A DNA stretch of 64,000 nucleotides from Misgurnus anguillicaudatus (Eukaryota; Chordata; Actinopteri; Cypriniformes; Cobitidae), in NCBI RefSeq assembly GCF_027580225.2, contig NC_073361.2, positions 16,935,001 to 16,999,000 of the forward strand, written 5' to 3'. This document shows positions 44,862-56,148 of the stretch, in pieces. Numbering within the stretch: the stretch's first letter is position 1; the number at the start of each line of letters is the position of its first letter. The notes below the pieces were generated by a model. It was not told where the DNA came from, did not search any database, and was given only the letters and a program-made list of their open reading frames with translations. The translations under genes and the position numbers were made by a program.

Positions 44862-47800
44862 ATGACTGTAGAGGTGGAGAGAAAATTTGTATGCGACGCA
44901 GAAGTTACGAGGAAACTACTTGATATTGGAGGTGTGTTCTAATCTTCTTAGTATACAAACCTAAGGGTGTCATATGACGGCTTTAACGTATTATTTTGTG
45001 CATTTGGTGTAATATAATATGTTAAAATGTTCATATACCGTATATTATTGTCTTTCTAACACGCGTCGATTTGTACAAAGTTCATTGTTCTTCTGAAAAT
45101 CGCAGTGTCACAGTGTGTTCTTCTGATTAGCCAGCTCACCCATTGCGCTGTGATTGGCCGAATACTTCAAATATGTGGTGGAAAGTCACGCCACGCTAGA
45201 AAGGGTACAGCTACGGGCAAAATATCGTGATTTCTCGCAATATGAGCGATGTTTTCATTCTAATTTCCGAGATTATCTGTAACTGTATTCTATCTAGCCA
45301 GAACAGATGTTTATAATTCTAATCCTACCCCAAAACCTAACCCTAAACCCAGCATCTCGCGAGATTTGGCAATAGCTGTATCCCCTCTAGCAAGAACCAT
45401 CTGTCTATCCAGGGGTTCTCAAACTTTTTGGGCCAGGGAAGTAAAATTTCTGCGGACCCCTTATAACTTGTTATTAAGCACCCGCTTTCCACAATTTATT
45501 GAACTATTTTTACACTCTAAAATGAAGCTGCTGCACAATTCCATAAATTAACCTTTATGCCTCATGGTTCCCAAAAAAACATTCAACATCCTGCACCCTT
45601 TAAAAGTTACAACTTTATACTTAAAGAGTGCATATGAGTACTCCACAGCTACATAATGGTACCAAATGGGTATTAGGAACTTTTTAAAAGGTGTACTGTC
45701 CCAGTAACCGCTTTTAAACCCTTTTTAATGAGTGGTATTATATTATATAGGTAATTAACAATATGAATTTTCAGATTTTATGAAGTGCACTTGCACACGC
45801 TGATTAATGTTATTTTAACTTGTTAAAATAAGCGCATCATCTGCAGCTCCTAATGTAGCGCATCTTTAACAGGACAACAACAACGTGCAGACAGTCTTAG
45901 GATTCTTAAACGAACCGTGTTAAATAAAATAAGGGTATAAAACCAAAAGACCATCACCATAAATGCCTAAAAGCACGGGTGTCTGTTGTGTTGGCGCACT
46001 GCTCTTTTTAAACTCCAGAAATTAAAAAATTTAATGGTTGATTGTGTCCGCCAGTTGAGTACCTCTATATTCTTAATTTTTAAGTACTTTTTAAAGAGTG
46101 TATTGTCTTTATATGGTCCCCATATGTAAAAATGGCATATTTAATAATACAACACATTTTTATAATTTATAGCAAATTATTTCATGGACCCCTTGGCTAT
46201 AGATCACGGACCACCAGGGGTCCCTGGACCCCACTTTGAGAACCCCTGCTATAAACAGTTGTGCATTGGATTTAAAGTAGACAGAGTGCTACATCTAATG
46301 AGCCGCAACTGACAAAACATCAATAACAGCTTTAACTTGGCAAGTTACCAAAGTATAAGCAGGATAATCCCTTACTTGTTGTCTTTTTGTCGGCAATCAT
46401 AAGCAGAGAACAGAGGATACTATGTAAACATAAAACCATCAACGTCACGTTTTAAACAGTCAATATCCAAAACTTCAAAGAAATAATAAAAAATGACCCT
46501 TCAAAGCATTCGTTTTCCCACTAGAATGAGAATTTTGTCATTAATTAATAATTACTCACCTTTATGTTGTTCCACACCTGTAGGACATTTATCTTGAGAA
46601 CACAAATTGCTATATTTTTTATGAAATCCGAGAACTCCCATAGACAGCAATGAAACTTACCACTTTCAAGGCCCAGAAAGGCAGTGAAATATTCTGTTAA
46701 ATTAGATCATTTGACTACAGTGTTTCAATCTTCATTTCATGAAGTGACGAAAATAATTTTGGTGCTTAAAAAGTCAGTCCCTGACAAAAGCAGCACAAAG
46801 ATGTATTGTAGACGATAGCCATAGATACATAGAGGGCCAATTAACGACTCACATTTATAGAGTTGAATGAAGCATATATTTGTCTATGGCTGATACACAA
46901 TGGCAGTGTTTAATGCATCACATGCATGTGCTGCTTTCGTGAATATGCATCGAGGACTTTATGAGCACAAAAAGTATTCATGAAATGAAGTCTGAACCAT
47001 TGTAGTCGCATGGAATATTCAATGTCTTTACTTCCTTTTCTGGGCCTAGAAAGTTGTTGAGTTACTTTCTATGCAGCAGATCACACAGAACACGCTCTAA
47101 ACGTTTGAAAACGTGAGGTGCCTGGTTAAAACCAGACCATTCTCAGTAGTAACTGAGTTATGGTCTGGCAAAGCTTCATAAACAAATAATTTCCAAAGGG
47201 GCTTCACCAATGGACCTCACCCAAATGCCTCTGGGCGCAATTGGATAGACCTAAAACCAATCAGAGCGATGAAGAGGATGATGTATGCACCACTACCAGA
47301 GGGCTCGCCGCTCTCGCTAAGACCCATTCGTTTAGCCACCAAAGTTGCAACTTGCAAGCTGGTATATCAGACTTTTCCCGAATCCAGTCGGTAAGACAGC
47401 GATAACATCTTCTTTAGATATGAAGGCTTTGAGTGTTGTTCTTTGCTCGGGGTTTAACGAAAAGGAAAAGTTTAAATCGCTTAAAACAGACGCGATAGCT
47501 AATTCGAACGAGTGATGTTTTACAGTGGCATCCACCTGTGTAATGTACAAAATCTGCATTAACGTTGTCGCTGTACTGTCGTCATCGTGTAAAGCCCGCC
47601 CCAACGTTTCTGATTGGTGCCGCGATTTTTTGGCATTAGAAATGGGCTTGAATGGCCTCTTTTTGCCAGACTACTTCCAGAGCAAATCTAAATTTGCCGG
47701 AAGTTGTCGGGGTTTTCTAGGCTAGAGGTGGACAGCACTGCGTTTATTTGATTGACTTCAGAAAAGAGCAGTAATGTGCGTTTTTTATATTGCTAGGCAA

Positions 47801-49626
47801 TACACGTGAATGGCGCGGTGCGAAAGGGGCAGAAAGTGCGGATGGCGAGTTATGCGCGAATTGAGTGTTGCCACGGGAATCGCGATTTAAAAAATCTGAA
47901 ATTTGGCGGATATCACACTGCGGTAACCAATATGGAGCTTGCTCTAGTAGTCATGTGATTACAGCGAGCAAGCGGAGTCGAAGAAGCCCGTCCCATGAAG
48001 TGAATTTCTGTGTGAATTTCTCGAATTTCACGCGCAAAAAGCGAGTAAACTCGAAATGTTCAAGCGTCTAACTACGCGTGAATACAGTTACGGTTGTGGA
48101 ACGACATGAGGATGGGTAATTAATGACAAAAAGCATTCTTGAATAAACTAACCCTTTAATTAATATATAAAATATCTATAGGGGATTGTGTATATATTTA
48201 TTTGTTTTTATTTGTTTTTTTCTTAATTACACATTTTACCTCAGATTAATTTGATTTGGGAATTTATTAACTCTTTAATTCATAAATGTGGAATACTTAT
48301 TTAAAATTTAAACCATTAGACTACTTAAATGCAACAGCATATTGTGTGCAAATTCATCTGGAAGGAAGTGGGCGTGTCCAGCTATTCAACACAGTTAAGA
48401 AAAGTTCAACTTTATGCAAATGATGAGCGACTTTCAGGAGCAACTACAAATAGTAGTGAAGCAGTGTTGAGCAGTTCACTCCATCCGTCTTTTGTCATTT
48501 ACTTGAGAGGATGATTACTCATTGGTTTATAATTGTTACCAGGACTACCAGAATTAGGAACGCCTCCTAAAGACCTCATTGAAAGAGATGGGTGGCCTAA
48601 TCTAGGCCTAGACAAAGTTGCTGGCAATGTGCACAGAGCATAAAGTTGCAAGCTAACGAAGTTTGTTGTTTTAATTTAAAACGTTAACATATTTTAACAA
48701 AATTTTCATTTCATATCTTCACCAGCTGAATGCATTGGTCAGCGGCAGTTTCGAGACCAGTATTTTGACACTCCAGATTTCATCCTTACACTAAAAGATT
48801 TCTGGTTGAGGTGCCGAGAGGGAACGTGGGAGCTGAAATGCCCTACGGTTTGGGGGAGTGAACCAGTGAATGAAACTGAGACCTTGTGCACACGATACAA
48901 GGAGATAACCAGTTTTCCTCTGGTTCAGTCAGAGGTCAGGAGAATAATCAGAGCGCACACCGCAGAAGGGAGTGAATCAAATTCCTCACAAAGGGAACAA
49001 ATTGACAAAGTCGGAGAAAACGAGGGCACAGACAGCTGTCCAACAGATGATAAAAAGTGGCTGATTGACCTGAATCTAGTCTGTTTTGCTGAGTACAAGA
49101 CGGTGCGCTGTTCCTACAAACTAGAAAGAGAAGAAGGGGCAGTGCGTGTGGATCTGGACAAGGCTGATTTCGATTATTGTGTGGGGGAGATTGAAGTGCT
49201 GGTGCCGGAAGGTGGTGATGTTAATTCAGCTCTGCAAAGAGTTACAAAGATTGCTGCCGAACTGGGTGAGCTAATATGTGTGTGTATTGTCATATATGCT
49301 ATTACATGTTTTTGAGATATCAAAGTGATTAAACACAGACACTGTTGTATCAGTTTTAAAGTGTATAATAATACCACTTTAATCGTAACTTAAGAGAAAA
49401 TCATAACAAACATAAATGTTTCTGTATTTTATAAAACATGTTAAAATTTAAGAAAAAAATACTTAATTTTAATAATTCTTTATAAAAAATTTTATAATCT
49501 GTATTTATGTTGTCTGTCTCTTTAGGTTTAAGTAGTGAGAAGAAAGTAAAGGGGAAAATGGATGTCTACCTTCAAAGATATCGACCTGACCAATATGCGA
49601 CACTCGTTAGTGCTCATATTTTATGA
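44862..49626 (+). CDS. thtpa: Thiamine-triphosphatase, 3 exons, 236 aa
   Basis: Exons 44862-44931, 48726-49265 and 49526-49626 give 711 nt in one frame with GT-AG introns; human THTPA is about 230 aa. It belongs to the CYTH superfamily and hydrolyses thiamine triphosphate to thiamine diphosphate in the cytosol with Mg2+. The CYTH signature ExExK is present at residues 4-8 (EVERK). Other family hallmarks are QYFDTPDF (35-42), WLRCR (50-54), WELKCP (58-63), VRVDLDKADFDYCVGEIEVL, and the C-terminal VYLQRYRPDQYATLV. A Ser/Glu-rich insert at roughly residues 98-122 is longer than in mammals. Intron 1 (3.8 kb) is packed with transposons. An ATTAAA 48 bases after the stop is a candidate poly(A) signal. 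Confidence 0.96.
45196..45391. mobile_element. MITE in thtpa intron 1
   Basis: The left end is CTAGAAAGGGTACAGCTAC and the right end the inverse GCTGTATCCCCTCTAG. Flanking inner blocks pair too (GGCAAAATATCG with GAGATTTGGC). About 196 bp. The hAT-like element at 45410 begins 19 bases after its right end. Confidence 0.7.
45410..46248. mobile_element. hAT-like non-autonomous element in thtpa intron 1
   Basis: It begins CAGGGGTTCTCAAACTTTTT and ends with the inverse CACTTTGAGAACCCCTG. Subterminal GCGGACCCCTTATAAC and GGACCACCAGGGGTCCCTGG are typical of this fish hAT group. 839 bp with no transposase frame. A clear 8-bp duplication was not seen. Confidence 0.8.
47132..47168. repeat. Nested hairpin
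   Basis: CCAGACCAT and ATGGTCTGG form the outer stem; CTCAGT and AACTGAG form an inner stem with a 3-base loop. The hairpin lies about 165 bases beyond the 3' end of the helicase-fragment frame and may belong to the end of the element that carries it. Confidence 0.7.
47332..47604 (-). pseudogene. RecQ-like helicase N-terminal fragment (Walker A only)
   Basis: A 90-codon minus-strand frame contains LNFSFSLNPEQRTTLKAF and VIAVLPTGFGKSLIYQLA, the Q-motif-like lead-in and Walker A (GFGKS) of RecQ-type superfamily 2 helicases. The frame stops just after Walker A, so the DEAD box and the rest of the motor are absent. It lies within transposon DNA in thtpa intron 1, in opposite orientation to thtpa. 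It is probably gene DNA captured by a mobile element and copied; it cannot be an active helicase. Confidence 0.65.
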
Positions 49627-49841
49627 GAAAATCACTAAAAACATACACGGCGGTGTACATGACTTCTAATTTAATTAAAGATATTGGCTCTATTAAAAAA
49701 TCTTTCATGGCAACATATAATGTACCCTATAATATAATTCTAATACAGGTTATGTAAAGAAATTATGGGTCAAAATACAGTACTTGTTCAAAATCACATC
49801 CCTTTCAGTTGAAATGTACATTTGTGTGTGTGTGTGTGTGT

Positions 49842-49905
49842 GTTGGGAACAAACCAATGACCTCTGCTAGTGCAATGCTCTACTAATTGAGCGACAGGAA
49901 CAGGT
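49842..49905 (-). repeat. tRNA-Ala-like SINE head with (TG)n
   Basis: On the minus strand CGCTCAATTAGTAGAGCATT resembles a tRNA A-box region, then CTAGCAGAGGTCATTGG leads to a decayed B box, followed by a CA run. It fits the head of a tRNA-derived SINE truncated into a microsatellite (49823-49842). Confidence 0.55.
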
Positions 49906-50378
49906 TATAACCCATTTATGGCGGCAATTGCTGTCACCGCTGTAAAAACAACAGTATGTCCAATTGGGAAAAAGAACCAAATGTAGTCATCATTTGGCCA
50001 TGTTAACAATGCACCGCAAAACGCTAGCCATCCTCATTGTTAGTGGAGCTGTAAATCTGAAGAATTAATATGAATACTCTTCAAACAAACAAAGTTTAGT
50101 ACTCCTGTTCTGTTTGTGAAACTAATTCATATTATCAGCAGGCATATGTTAAGTTATCCAACATTGAATTATTTTATGTAATGTTTTAATAATTTTAATC
50201 CAATTAAAAATGTACATAAAAACATGACATGAGTCTTTGTGATTTGTTTTAGAGGCAACAAACCCCAACATTCTGAAGTCTCATTTACTTGATCCAACAA
50301 CTGCCAACAGGGGTTTTATACTGAGATGTGTTTGTTGCATCAGTCTGAATTGGCCTCAAAATTCTAGTTTGAGTTGTC
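49906..50378. other. Intergenic DNA 3' of thtpa
   Basis: No confident gene. A short minus-strand segment at about 50300-50360 was considered as a second exon for the THAP frame at 52350 but is not convincing. Confidence 0.3.
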
Positions 50379-50822
50379 TTAAAGGGGACAATCTGACTTT
50401 TTCCATGTTTATGTGCTATAATTGGACCCCCAGTGCTTCTGTCAACCTAGAAAATCTTAACAACTCAGTAACTTAGTTTTGGTAAACCATTCTCTGGAAA
50501 CATGTAAAAAATAGGTCATGAGTATAGGTAAAATTTGGCTCCCCTTGTGATGTCAGAAAGGGGATCTTATTATAAAAATACCACCCCTTAATCTGCACTA
50601 TCCAACCACGGCACTGACATTCAGTGCAGAGATCAGCTTAGCATTTAAAGGGACACACCCTAAAACGGCACATTTTTACTCACACCTACAAAGTGGCAAT
50701 TTTAACCTGCTATAATAAATAATGTATATGCTATTTTGAGCTAGAACTTCACATACTTACTCTGGGGACACCAAAGATGTATTTTACATTTTACATTTCT
50801 TTTTGTAGAATGTCCCCTTTAA
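50379..50822 (-). mobile_element. TTAA-bounded MITE, copy 1 of the family at 62592
   Basis: The ends are TTAAAGGGGACAATCTGAC and the inverse AGAATGTCCCCTTTAA. Reading its complement, blocks such as GCCACTTTGTAGGTGTGAG, TTTTAGGGTGTGTCC and CAGTGCCGTGGTTGGATAG match 62592-63095. It abuts the next MITE, sharing the TTTAAAG. Confidence 0.8.
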
Positions 50823-51133
50823 AGTCGAAATTACATTTTTTTTAAATGATTTACCTGTGAGCTTTAAAATATATATATATGAGGCCTTATAATCTTTAAT
50901 AAAAAAAAAAACGCAAATCACGATCTCTCTTTACTTCCGGTCATATGGTATGGCAGGTGGGTGGGGTCCGGGAAAAGATTGCAGCGATTAGCAACATGAC
51001 CCAACTTTAAATAATGCAATCAGTTCTCGATGGATGAATTCAAATCCAGCCCCACCTTTTCTCATTTCAAAAGCCGTTTCAATCAGATATACATCACCAC
51101 AGGGCAAAAAAGACAATCGCTACTTGCGTTTCA
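50820..51133 (+). mobile_element. TTTAAAGTCG MITE, copy 2 of 2
   Basis: The ends are TTTAAAGTCGAAAT and the inverse CATGACGACTTTAA. The body shares CCGGTCATATGGTATGGCAG, GTGGGGTCCGGGAAAAGA and AACATGACCCAACTT with 41323-41642. Immediately adjacent to the MITE at 50379-50822. Confidence 0.8.
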
Positions 51134-51139
51134 TGACGA

Positions 51140-51325
51140 CTTTAACTGAAAACAGCTTACACTGACTGACATATCTTAAAATATATCATTGCCATTGTTT
51201 TGTCTCAAGATGCACACCAGTATTGTTTTTTTGTAAGGTATGTTTGTAAAAACTACTTAAAAGTCCTAATATAACTAAGGCCTAGCCTGGCTTAATCTAA
51301 ACTCTGTCTGGGAAACCGCACCATA
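51140..51325. repeat. Interspersed repeat, copy C
   Basis: Shares TTGTCTCAAGATGCACACC, GTAAGGTATGTTTGTAAAAA, CCTAATATAACTAAGGCCTA and CTGTCTGGGAAACCG with 11950-12156 and 12300-12515. Confidence 0.65.
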
Positions 51326-51631
51326 AAATGTATTTTCATATGGGGTATGTTGTTTATAAGTAACGTTGTATGTTTAAGCAACAAAATCATTATCTTTTAA
51401 AACTTCTTTTGTTTAATTTGTTATTATACTGATGTGCACTTATAATATTACTATTTTTGTAAAAAAAAAAGGGGGGGGTAATTTTTAACCTTTTCCACTT
51501 TGTTTCTCAATGGTTGTTTTCCCTTTTGATTCCTCACTCCTATAAATATTTAGTATTATTGACTATTCAGAATTTGTTTGAGTTTTTTGTGCCTGTACAT
51601 TGATACTTCCCTTTCAATTTAAGTAGGTTAT

Positions 51632-51886
51632 GGCCGTTTCTCAATCTGAAGGCTGCAGCCTGCGGAGGTCGCATATGCAGGTTGCATACGTCATCAAGCC
51701 TGGTTTATTGTGAACTGGTCATTACATTCGCAAGTCATCATAAGCATATTACAACAATTTACGATGAACTAAGAATAGTCAACTTTATAATTATTAATAT
51801 TCTGAAATAATATTTCAGTCTTGATGACGTATGCAGCCTACATATGCGACCTCCGGAGACTGCAGCCTTCAGATTGAGAAACGGCC
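51632..51886. mobile_element. Inverted-repeat MITE with arms of about 70 bp
   Basis: The left arm GGCCGTTTCTCAATCTGAAG, GGCTGCAGCCTGCGGAGG, then ACGTCATCAAG is mirrored on the right by CTTGATGACGTATGCAGCC and CAGATTGAGAAACGGCC. Non-coding. Confidence 0.85.
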
Positions 51887-52077
51887 CATGCTTGCAATCA
51901 GTTATCTAGGTTATCAGTAGATGGCAGTAATGCACTATTAATTGTTAATGGCCAATACCTACCAGAAAAATACATCTGAAAACATGCAAGTAAGCGAAGC
52001 AAACCTACTAAGATGTCAATAGGAATTTAACTGTAATGCTGCTTGAAAAATAATATGTAAATAAAGGCATTACTTAC

Positions 52078-52350
52078 AGTCTGAGGGATTCTTATGGGCT
52101 CCAAAATAGTCGGTATAGCCCTCTCCTTAAGCAGAAGTTTTTGGGCAAATCCAGCATCGTGTTGCGATTTGTTTTTAAAACAATCGATGGTGAAATGCAA
52201 TGAACAAACCCGCAAGTCAGGACTGACGTAACTACGACTTGCTTTAAAAATGAACTGAATCCATGTATTCCTGTCGTCAGGATCCTTTGGAAGCCTATGC
52301 AAGGACGTTCTCCTTTCACAGCCAGGAATAGCACAACGTTTGGTTGGCAT
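52078..52350 (-). CDS. First coding exon of a THAP-domain protein (partial gene)
   Basis: Minus-strand exon encoding 91 aa from ATG to a perfect donor (ACT followed by GTAAGT). It is a complete THAP zinc finger: C6 and C11 (RCAIPGC), HRLPKDP, the invariant Trp (NTWIQF), C-x2-H (VCSLH), and the AVPTIF-type box AIPTILEPI at the end. THAP domains bind DNA through a C2CH zinc site and occur in transcription regulators and in some DNA transposases. There are no disabling mutations. No downstream exon could be recognised between here and thtpa, so the gene may continue through unrecognised exons, be a retained orphan exon, or be transposon-derived. Confidence 0.7.
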
Positions 52351-52775
52351 TGCAATGTAAATGCATTACAATCTTATCGTTATTATAAACAATAAAACCG
52401 CTCGCTCCGTAACGACTGTATAACAGTGGGAGTGGGCGTGACAACGATGCAATGATATGGTTGTATTGGTGTCATATGCAAATGATTTTACCCGTGTGAC
52501 GCCACAAACCCCCCAAGAGCGTGCGGCATTCTTGACGTAGTTTTGTAGGCTAAAAATAGTTATTTCCTCTTCCACTGTCGCGAATTCAGTGGGGTTTTAG
52601 ACGAGTTTATGGTTAAATGTCTGAGATAATGATCACAAGCTAAATATAATTTCACGATTGATTTCACGACAAAAATACATCATCCAGTAATAAAACTACA
52701 AGAGTCGAGGAATTTAAACGTCATCACGCATTAAAAAACCTTTAAAAAATAATTAAAATACATTTCACACAAAAC
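52351..52775. promoter_or_regulatory. Possible divergent promoter between the THAP exon and a plus-strand ATG
   Basis: The 425 bases between the THAP start codon (minus) and an ATG at 52776 (plus) are richer in CpG than the surroundings. The plus ATG (AAAACATGGAG, good Kozak context) is followed after 19 bases by GTAAGT. No known protein can be named from six codons. Confidence 0.3.
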
Positions 52776-52799
52776 ATGGAGAATTATTCACAGAGTAAG

Positions 52800-53945
52800 T
52801 TGGGTATCTTTCATGACACTTGTTTGTAAATAAACTCTGAAAGAATTGTTTGAAGCTTGGTGGTGACGTTAATGTCGAGCGACCGTTGTGTAGTTCGTTT
52901 ATAACCGTTATCTTTTAATTTCTGGCGATTGTATTTGTGCTTAAAAATTTATTTGTGCGTGAGTGTATTTTTGAAGATAACATTGATTGATTAAACTTGT
53001 AAGTATCGTGATTTCTTTTTTAAATCAAAACCATAAACTGTAAAAAATAAAAACCCACAGAGATGCTTACTTTCGCGTTGGCCTACGTCATCACTACAAC
53101 CACCGATTTGAGCTTGATTACATTTATTTATTTATTTATTTGATTACATACATTTTTTTAATTACGTTTGAATCAATGACACGTAAAAGATTTATTATAC
53201 CAATAATTCTTATTGGATTTAACATCTTTATTTATTGTCATCTATAAAATACATTCCTATTTTGTTTATTGATCTCGAGAATGATGGGGTAGAGGCAGCT
53301 AAATAAATAACAAACGATAAACCAGGAACATGCTAAGAATAAACAATAACAGAAAATCAGTATAAATTATAAAAAAGCTCAATAAAAATGTGATACTTCA
53401 TGTCCTCACCCATTTGTATTATACTATTATATCATATATTAAATAGTGCATACACAGTTTTTGTTCTTTGTAATGCTCTGTGTTGACCAAAATAGCTTTG
53501 CATATTGTAAAAATGCATTGAGTGGTCAGTAGAGGACGCTGTTTGCATTCTTATAACATGATCACTCGGCAGTGGGCGCAATGTTTCTTTGAAAATCAGT
53601 GGCAGAATAGTATAAACATTTTTTCAAATAACCTAATTCATTAACAATGGTTTAAGCCATTTCAGCAATGACAAACATATTATAGACACTGCACAGAAAC
53701 TTCCAATGCACACAGTGCATTTATATTTAGATTTAATTTGTAACAATGTAGTTATCTCCGGAACAATAATAAGTAGCATGGTCCTTCATCACCACATCCG
53801 GTTTATATTCTTAACTAATTGTAGTGAATAAAACTTAACTCAATAACACAAATAGACAAATGGGGAATTTACAGACTTTTTATAAATTTAAAAATTTATA
53901 ACTTTTTTGGGGGTGTTTGTTGCTTTACCTCACTTTCTGATCTAA
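52800..53945. other. Intergenic, no gene seen
   Basis: AT-rich with a (TTTA)n tract at about 53125. Nothing else was recognised. Confidence 0.4.
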
Positions 53946-53946
53946 T

Positions 53947-54040
53947 TTAAAGGAGAAGTTCACCCTAAAATGGCTCCATTCACTTGACCATAATAATTTT
54001 TATCAATGGGTCCCAATTTTGGGGTGAACTACCCCTTTAT
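53947..54040. mobile_element. Short TTAA-type MITE
   Basis: TTAAAGGAGAAGTTCACCC at the left and the inverse GGGGTGAACTACCCCTTTA at the right. About 94 bp, an internally deleted member of the common cyprinid family. Confidence 0.8.
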
Positions 54041-54692
54041 TAAAAATAAATTTTTGATCCATAAAATAATTATTTATATAAAATTTGTATTTGTCTACAA
54101 ATAATATATCCATTTTAAAGCATTAAAGCACAAGTTTTTATATGTATTTATATTTTTTATAAGTAACAAATTCAGTCATCTGTGTAAAACCATTTGGCTT
54201 GTGTAGCGTATACTATAATAAGTCATTTAAAATAAAATAAAAATAGTATCACAATATAAACACATAACATGTAAACATGTAAGGAAAGGTCAGTAAGGTG
54301 ACCAGTTCAAAGCTCAAATAAAGGACAGTTAGTGTGGTGGAGGGATGCAAGTGGTATTTATTTCATTCAGAGACTTCAACGTGAGTGCAGAGAGAGCCTT
54401 TTATGAGGGAAATATTTGGAGAGGTGAAATATGAGGCTTGGACACTCATACTGACTTTAAAGTGCAAGTAGGCTATCTCTTACTTTCTTTCACCCAATGA
54501 AAGACCTTTACAAACAGATTTGTATTCATGGCTCAGGAAATTATTACTCAACTGCTCACACCAGCTCCTCTCAATCTGTTTTGTATTGCACTGTAATGAA
54601 GGGAAGTCATTGTGTAGTTTTTGAAACAGAGACAAGCTACAATTAAAGTACCATGATTACAGAGGAACTTAAGATGGGAAAATGCAATGTTG

Positions 54693-54693
<1 letters not shown>

Positions 54694-54765
<72 letters not shown>

Positions 54766-54821
54766 ACCCACACACACACCGAGAGAGAGAGAGAGAGAAC
54801 GAGAGAGAGAGAGAGAGAGAG
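54694..54821 (+). repeat. (CA)n followed by (GA)n microsatellite
   Basis: About 85 bases of CA-type dinucleotides with minor interruptions, then about 40 bases of GA. Frames across it are repeat artefacts. Confidence 0.97.
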
Positions 54822-54913
54822 TTTTTTCTAACAAAAGCTTTAGTTAAGCAGCTAACACATGCATCAATTCACATTTATATATTCTTAGTTTAAAAACGCT
54901 CAGATTGTTTACT

Positions 54914-54915
<2 letters not shown>

Positions 54916-54967
<52 letters not shown>
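54916..54967 (+). repeat. (CT)n microsatellite
   Basis: About 25 uninterrupted CT units, complementary to the GA tract at 54781-54821 on the same strand. Confidence 0.97.
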
Positions 54968-54970
<3 letters not shown>

Positions 54971-55719
54971 CAGTGACCTTCCTGTCATCTATCTAGCACT
55001 TACACAGGTGATCAAATGTTGCTTTGAAAGTTCTTACAGCTGCTGGCTTTGTCAGTGTCTGTGACTAGACTATTATTAAAATAATATTTTTAAGCTTGCA
55101 TATTATTTCATGACAAATTGGTTTTATGTGTCGCTTTGACCTAATCAATACACACCATACATGAGATTGAAAAACGAAATATGCATGAATTTTACAAAAT
55201 ATTTCATGGAATTCATTTGAAGCATGTTATAAAGACGAAACACTGTTTACAATGTACTAATAGAAACGTGACACTTCAGTGTTGTGTTTCCGAGCTATTA
55301 AAAGCTTTTGGGTCTCTCCCCAAAAAGAACACAGGGGTTAAAAGTGCTTATGACATTGAGAAGTCAGTCATTGTGCAATAGTTTTGTTTGAGTGGATTAC
55401 TGTCGCAGAAATAGCTTGTGCATTTGACGACGATACCAGGCATAATAAATCAGGATAATATGCTTTATAATAAGTAACTAGTCAGTTGCTCACCAATAGA
55501 AAATATATCAATTGATTTGAAATTGAGAAAAAAATAAAAAAGCAAAGTAGTTATAAGAATTGGTTGGCGTTGTATGGTATTCAGTCATTATAAAAAGAAC
55601 TGTAGACATCTTTTGTATCTGTCAGAAGGAGAGCAACTTGTCATATTTGATTTATCATAACAAACCTCTCAGCCTAAAGCCAGATCTGAGCCCCTGTAAC
55701 AGTTCTGTCACTCCTCATT
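54968..55719. other. Intergenic, no gene seen
   Basis: No repeat ends or coding exons were recognised before the DDE element. Confidence 0.4.
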
Positions 55720-55738
55720 TACAGTTTTTCTCCATTGG

Positions 55739-56148
55739 TTTGGCTCATTTCTTGAAACAGAAATTACATTCTCAAAACTCTAAGATAATTTGGCAAAACA
55801 GTCTTACAGTTCAGCTCAACACTATAGCTGACTTGCAAAAGCTCATATATTTCCCAAAACTGTTCACTCATGCTTCAAAACTAAATTCCTTTACCATATA
55901 AAGCGTCAGTGCCACAAAAATGGCAAATATCCTTCTCAACTGCTTTGGCTCATTTCTTGAAACAGACAGACGTTCTCAACACTCTTGGTGCTTTTGTCAA
56001 AATAAAGTGGATGGTTCAGCACAACACCATGGTTCACCTGCAAAAGCTCATACCTCTCACAAAACAGTTCACTCATGTGTCAAAACTAAATATCCTTCTC
56101 ATTTTAACAGTCAGTGCCCCCAAAATGCTTTATCTCTTTGGCATTGTG
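55739..56148. repeat. 205-bp tandem duplication inside the DDE element
   Basis: TTTGGCTCATTTCTTGAAAC starts at 55739 and again at 55944; GCAAAAGCTCATA recurs at the same 205-base offset (55836 and 56041). The copies have diverged moderately. It probably extends the subterminal transposase-binding region. Confidence 0.75.

Larger units (their letters stand above)
46505..48160. mobile_element. Cyprinid MITE interrupted by younger insertions
   Basis: The left part (GAGAATTTTGTCATTAATTA, then ACTCACCTTTATGTTGTTCC) and the right end (inverse: GGAACGACATGAGGATGGG, then AACTAACCCTTTAA) are the two ends of one abundant cyprinid element. The interior, with GAAATCCGAGA and CAAGGCCCAGAAAGGCAG, also fits. 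From about 47042 onward unrelated DNA has been inserted, including the helicase fragment. Confidence 0.65.

Noticed and set aside
50300..50365. Second exon for the THAP gene (minus-strand frame ending SCWIK)
   Set aside because: Short, no good acceptor, and no clear similarity to the C-terminal parts of THAP proteins.
54548..54893. Several frames of repeated Val-Cys, Thr-His or Arg-Glu
   Set aside because: Artefacts of the CA and GA microsatellites.
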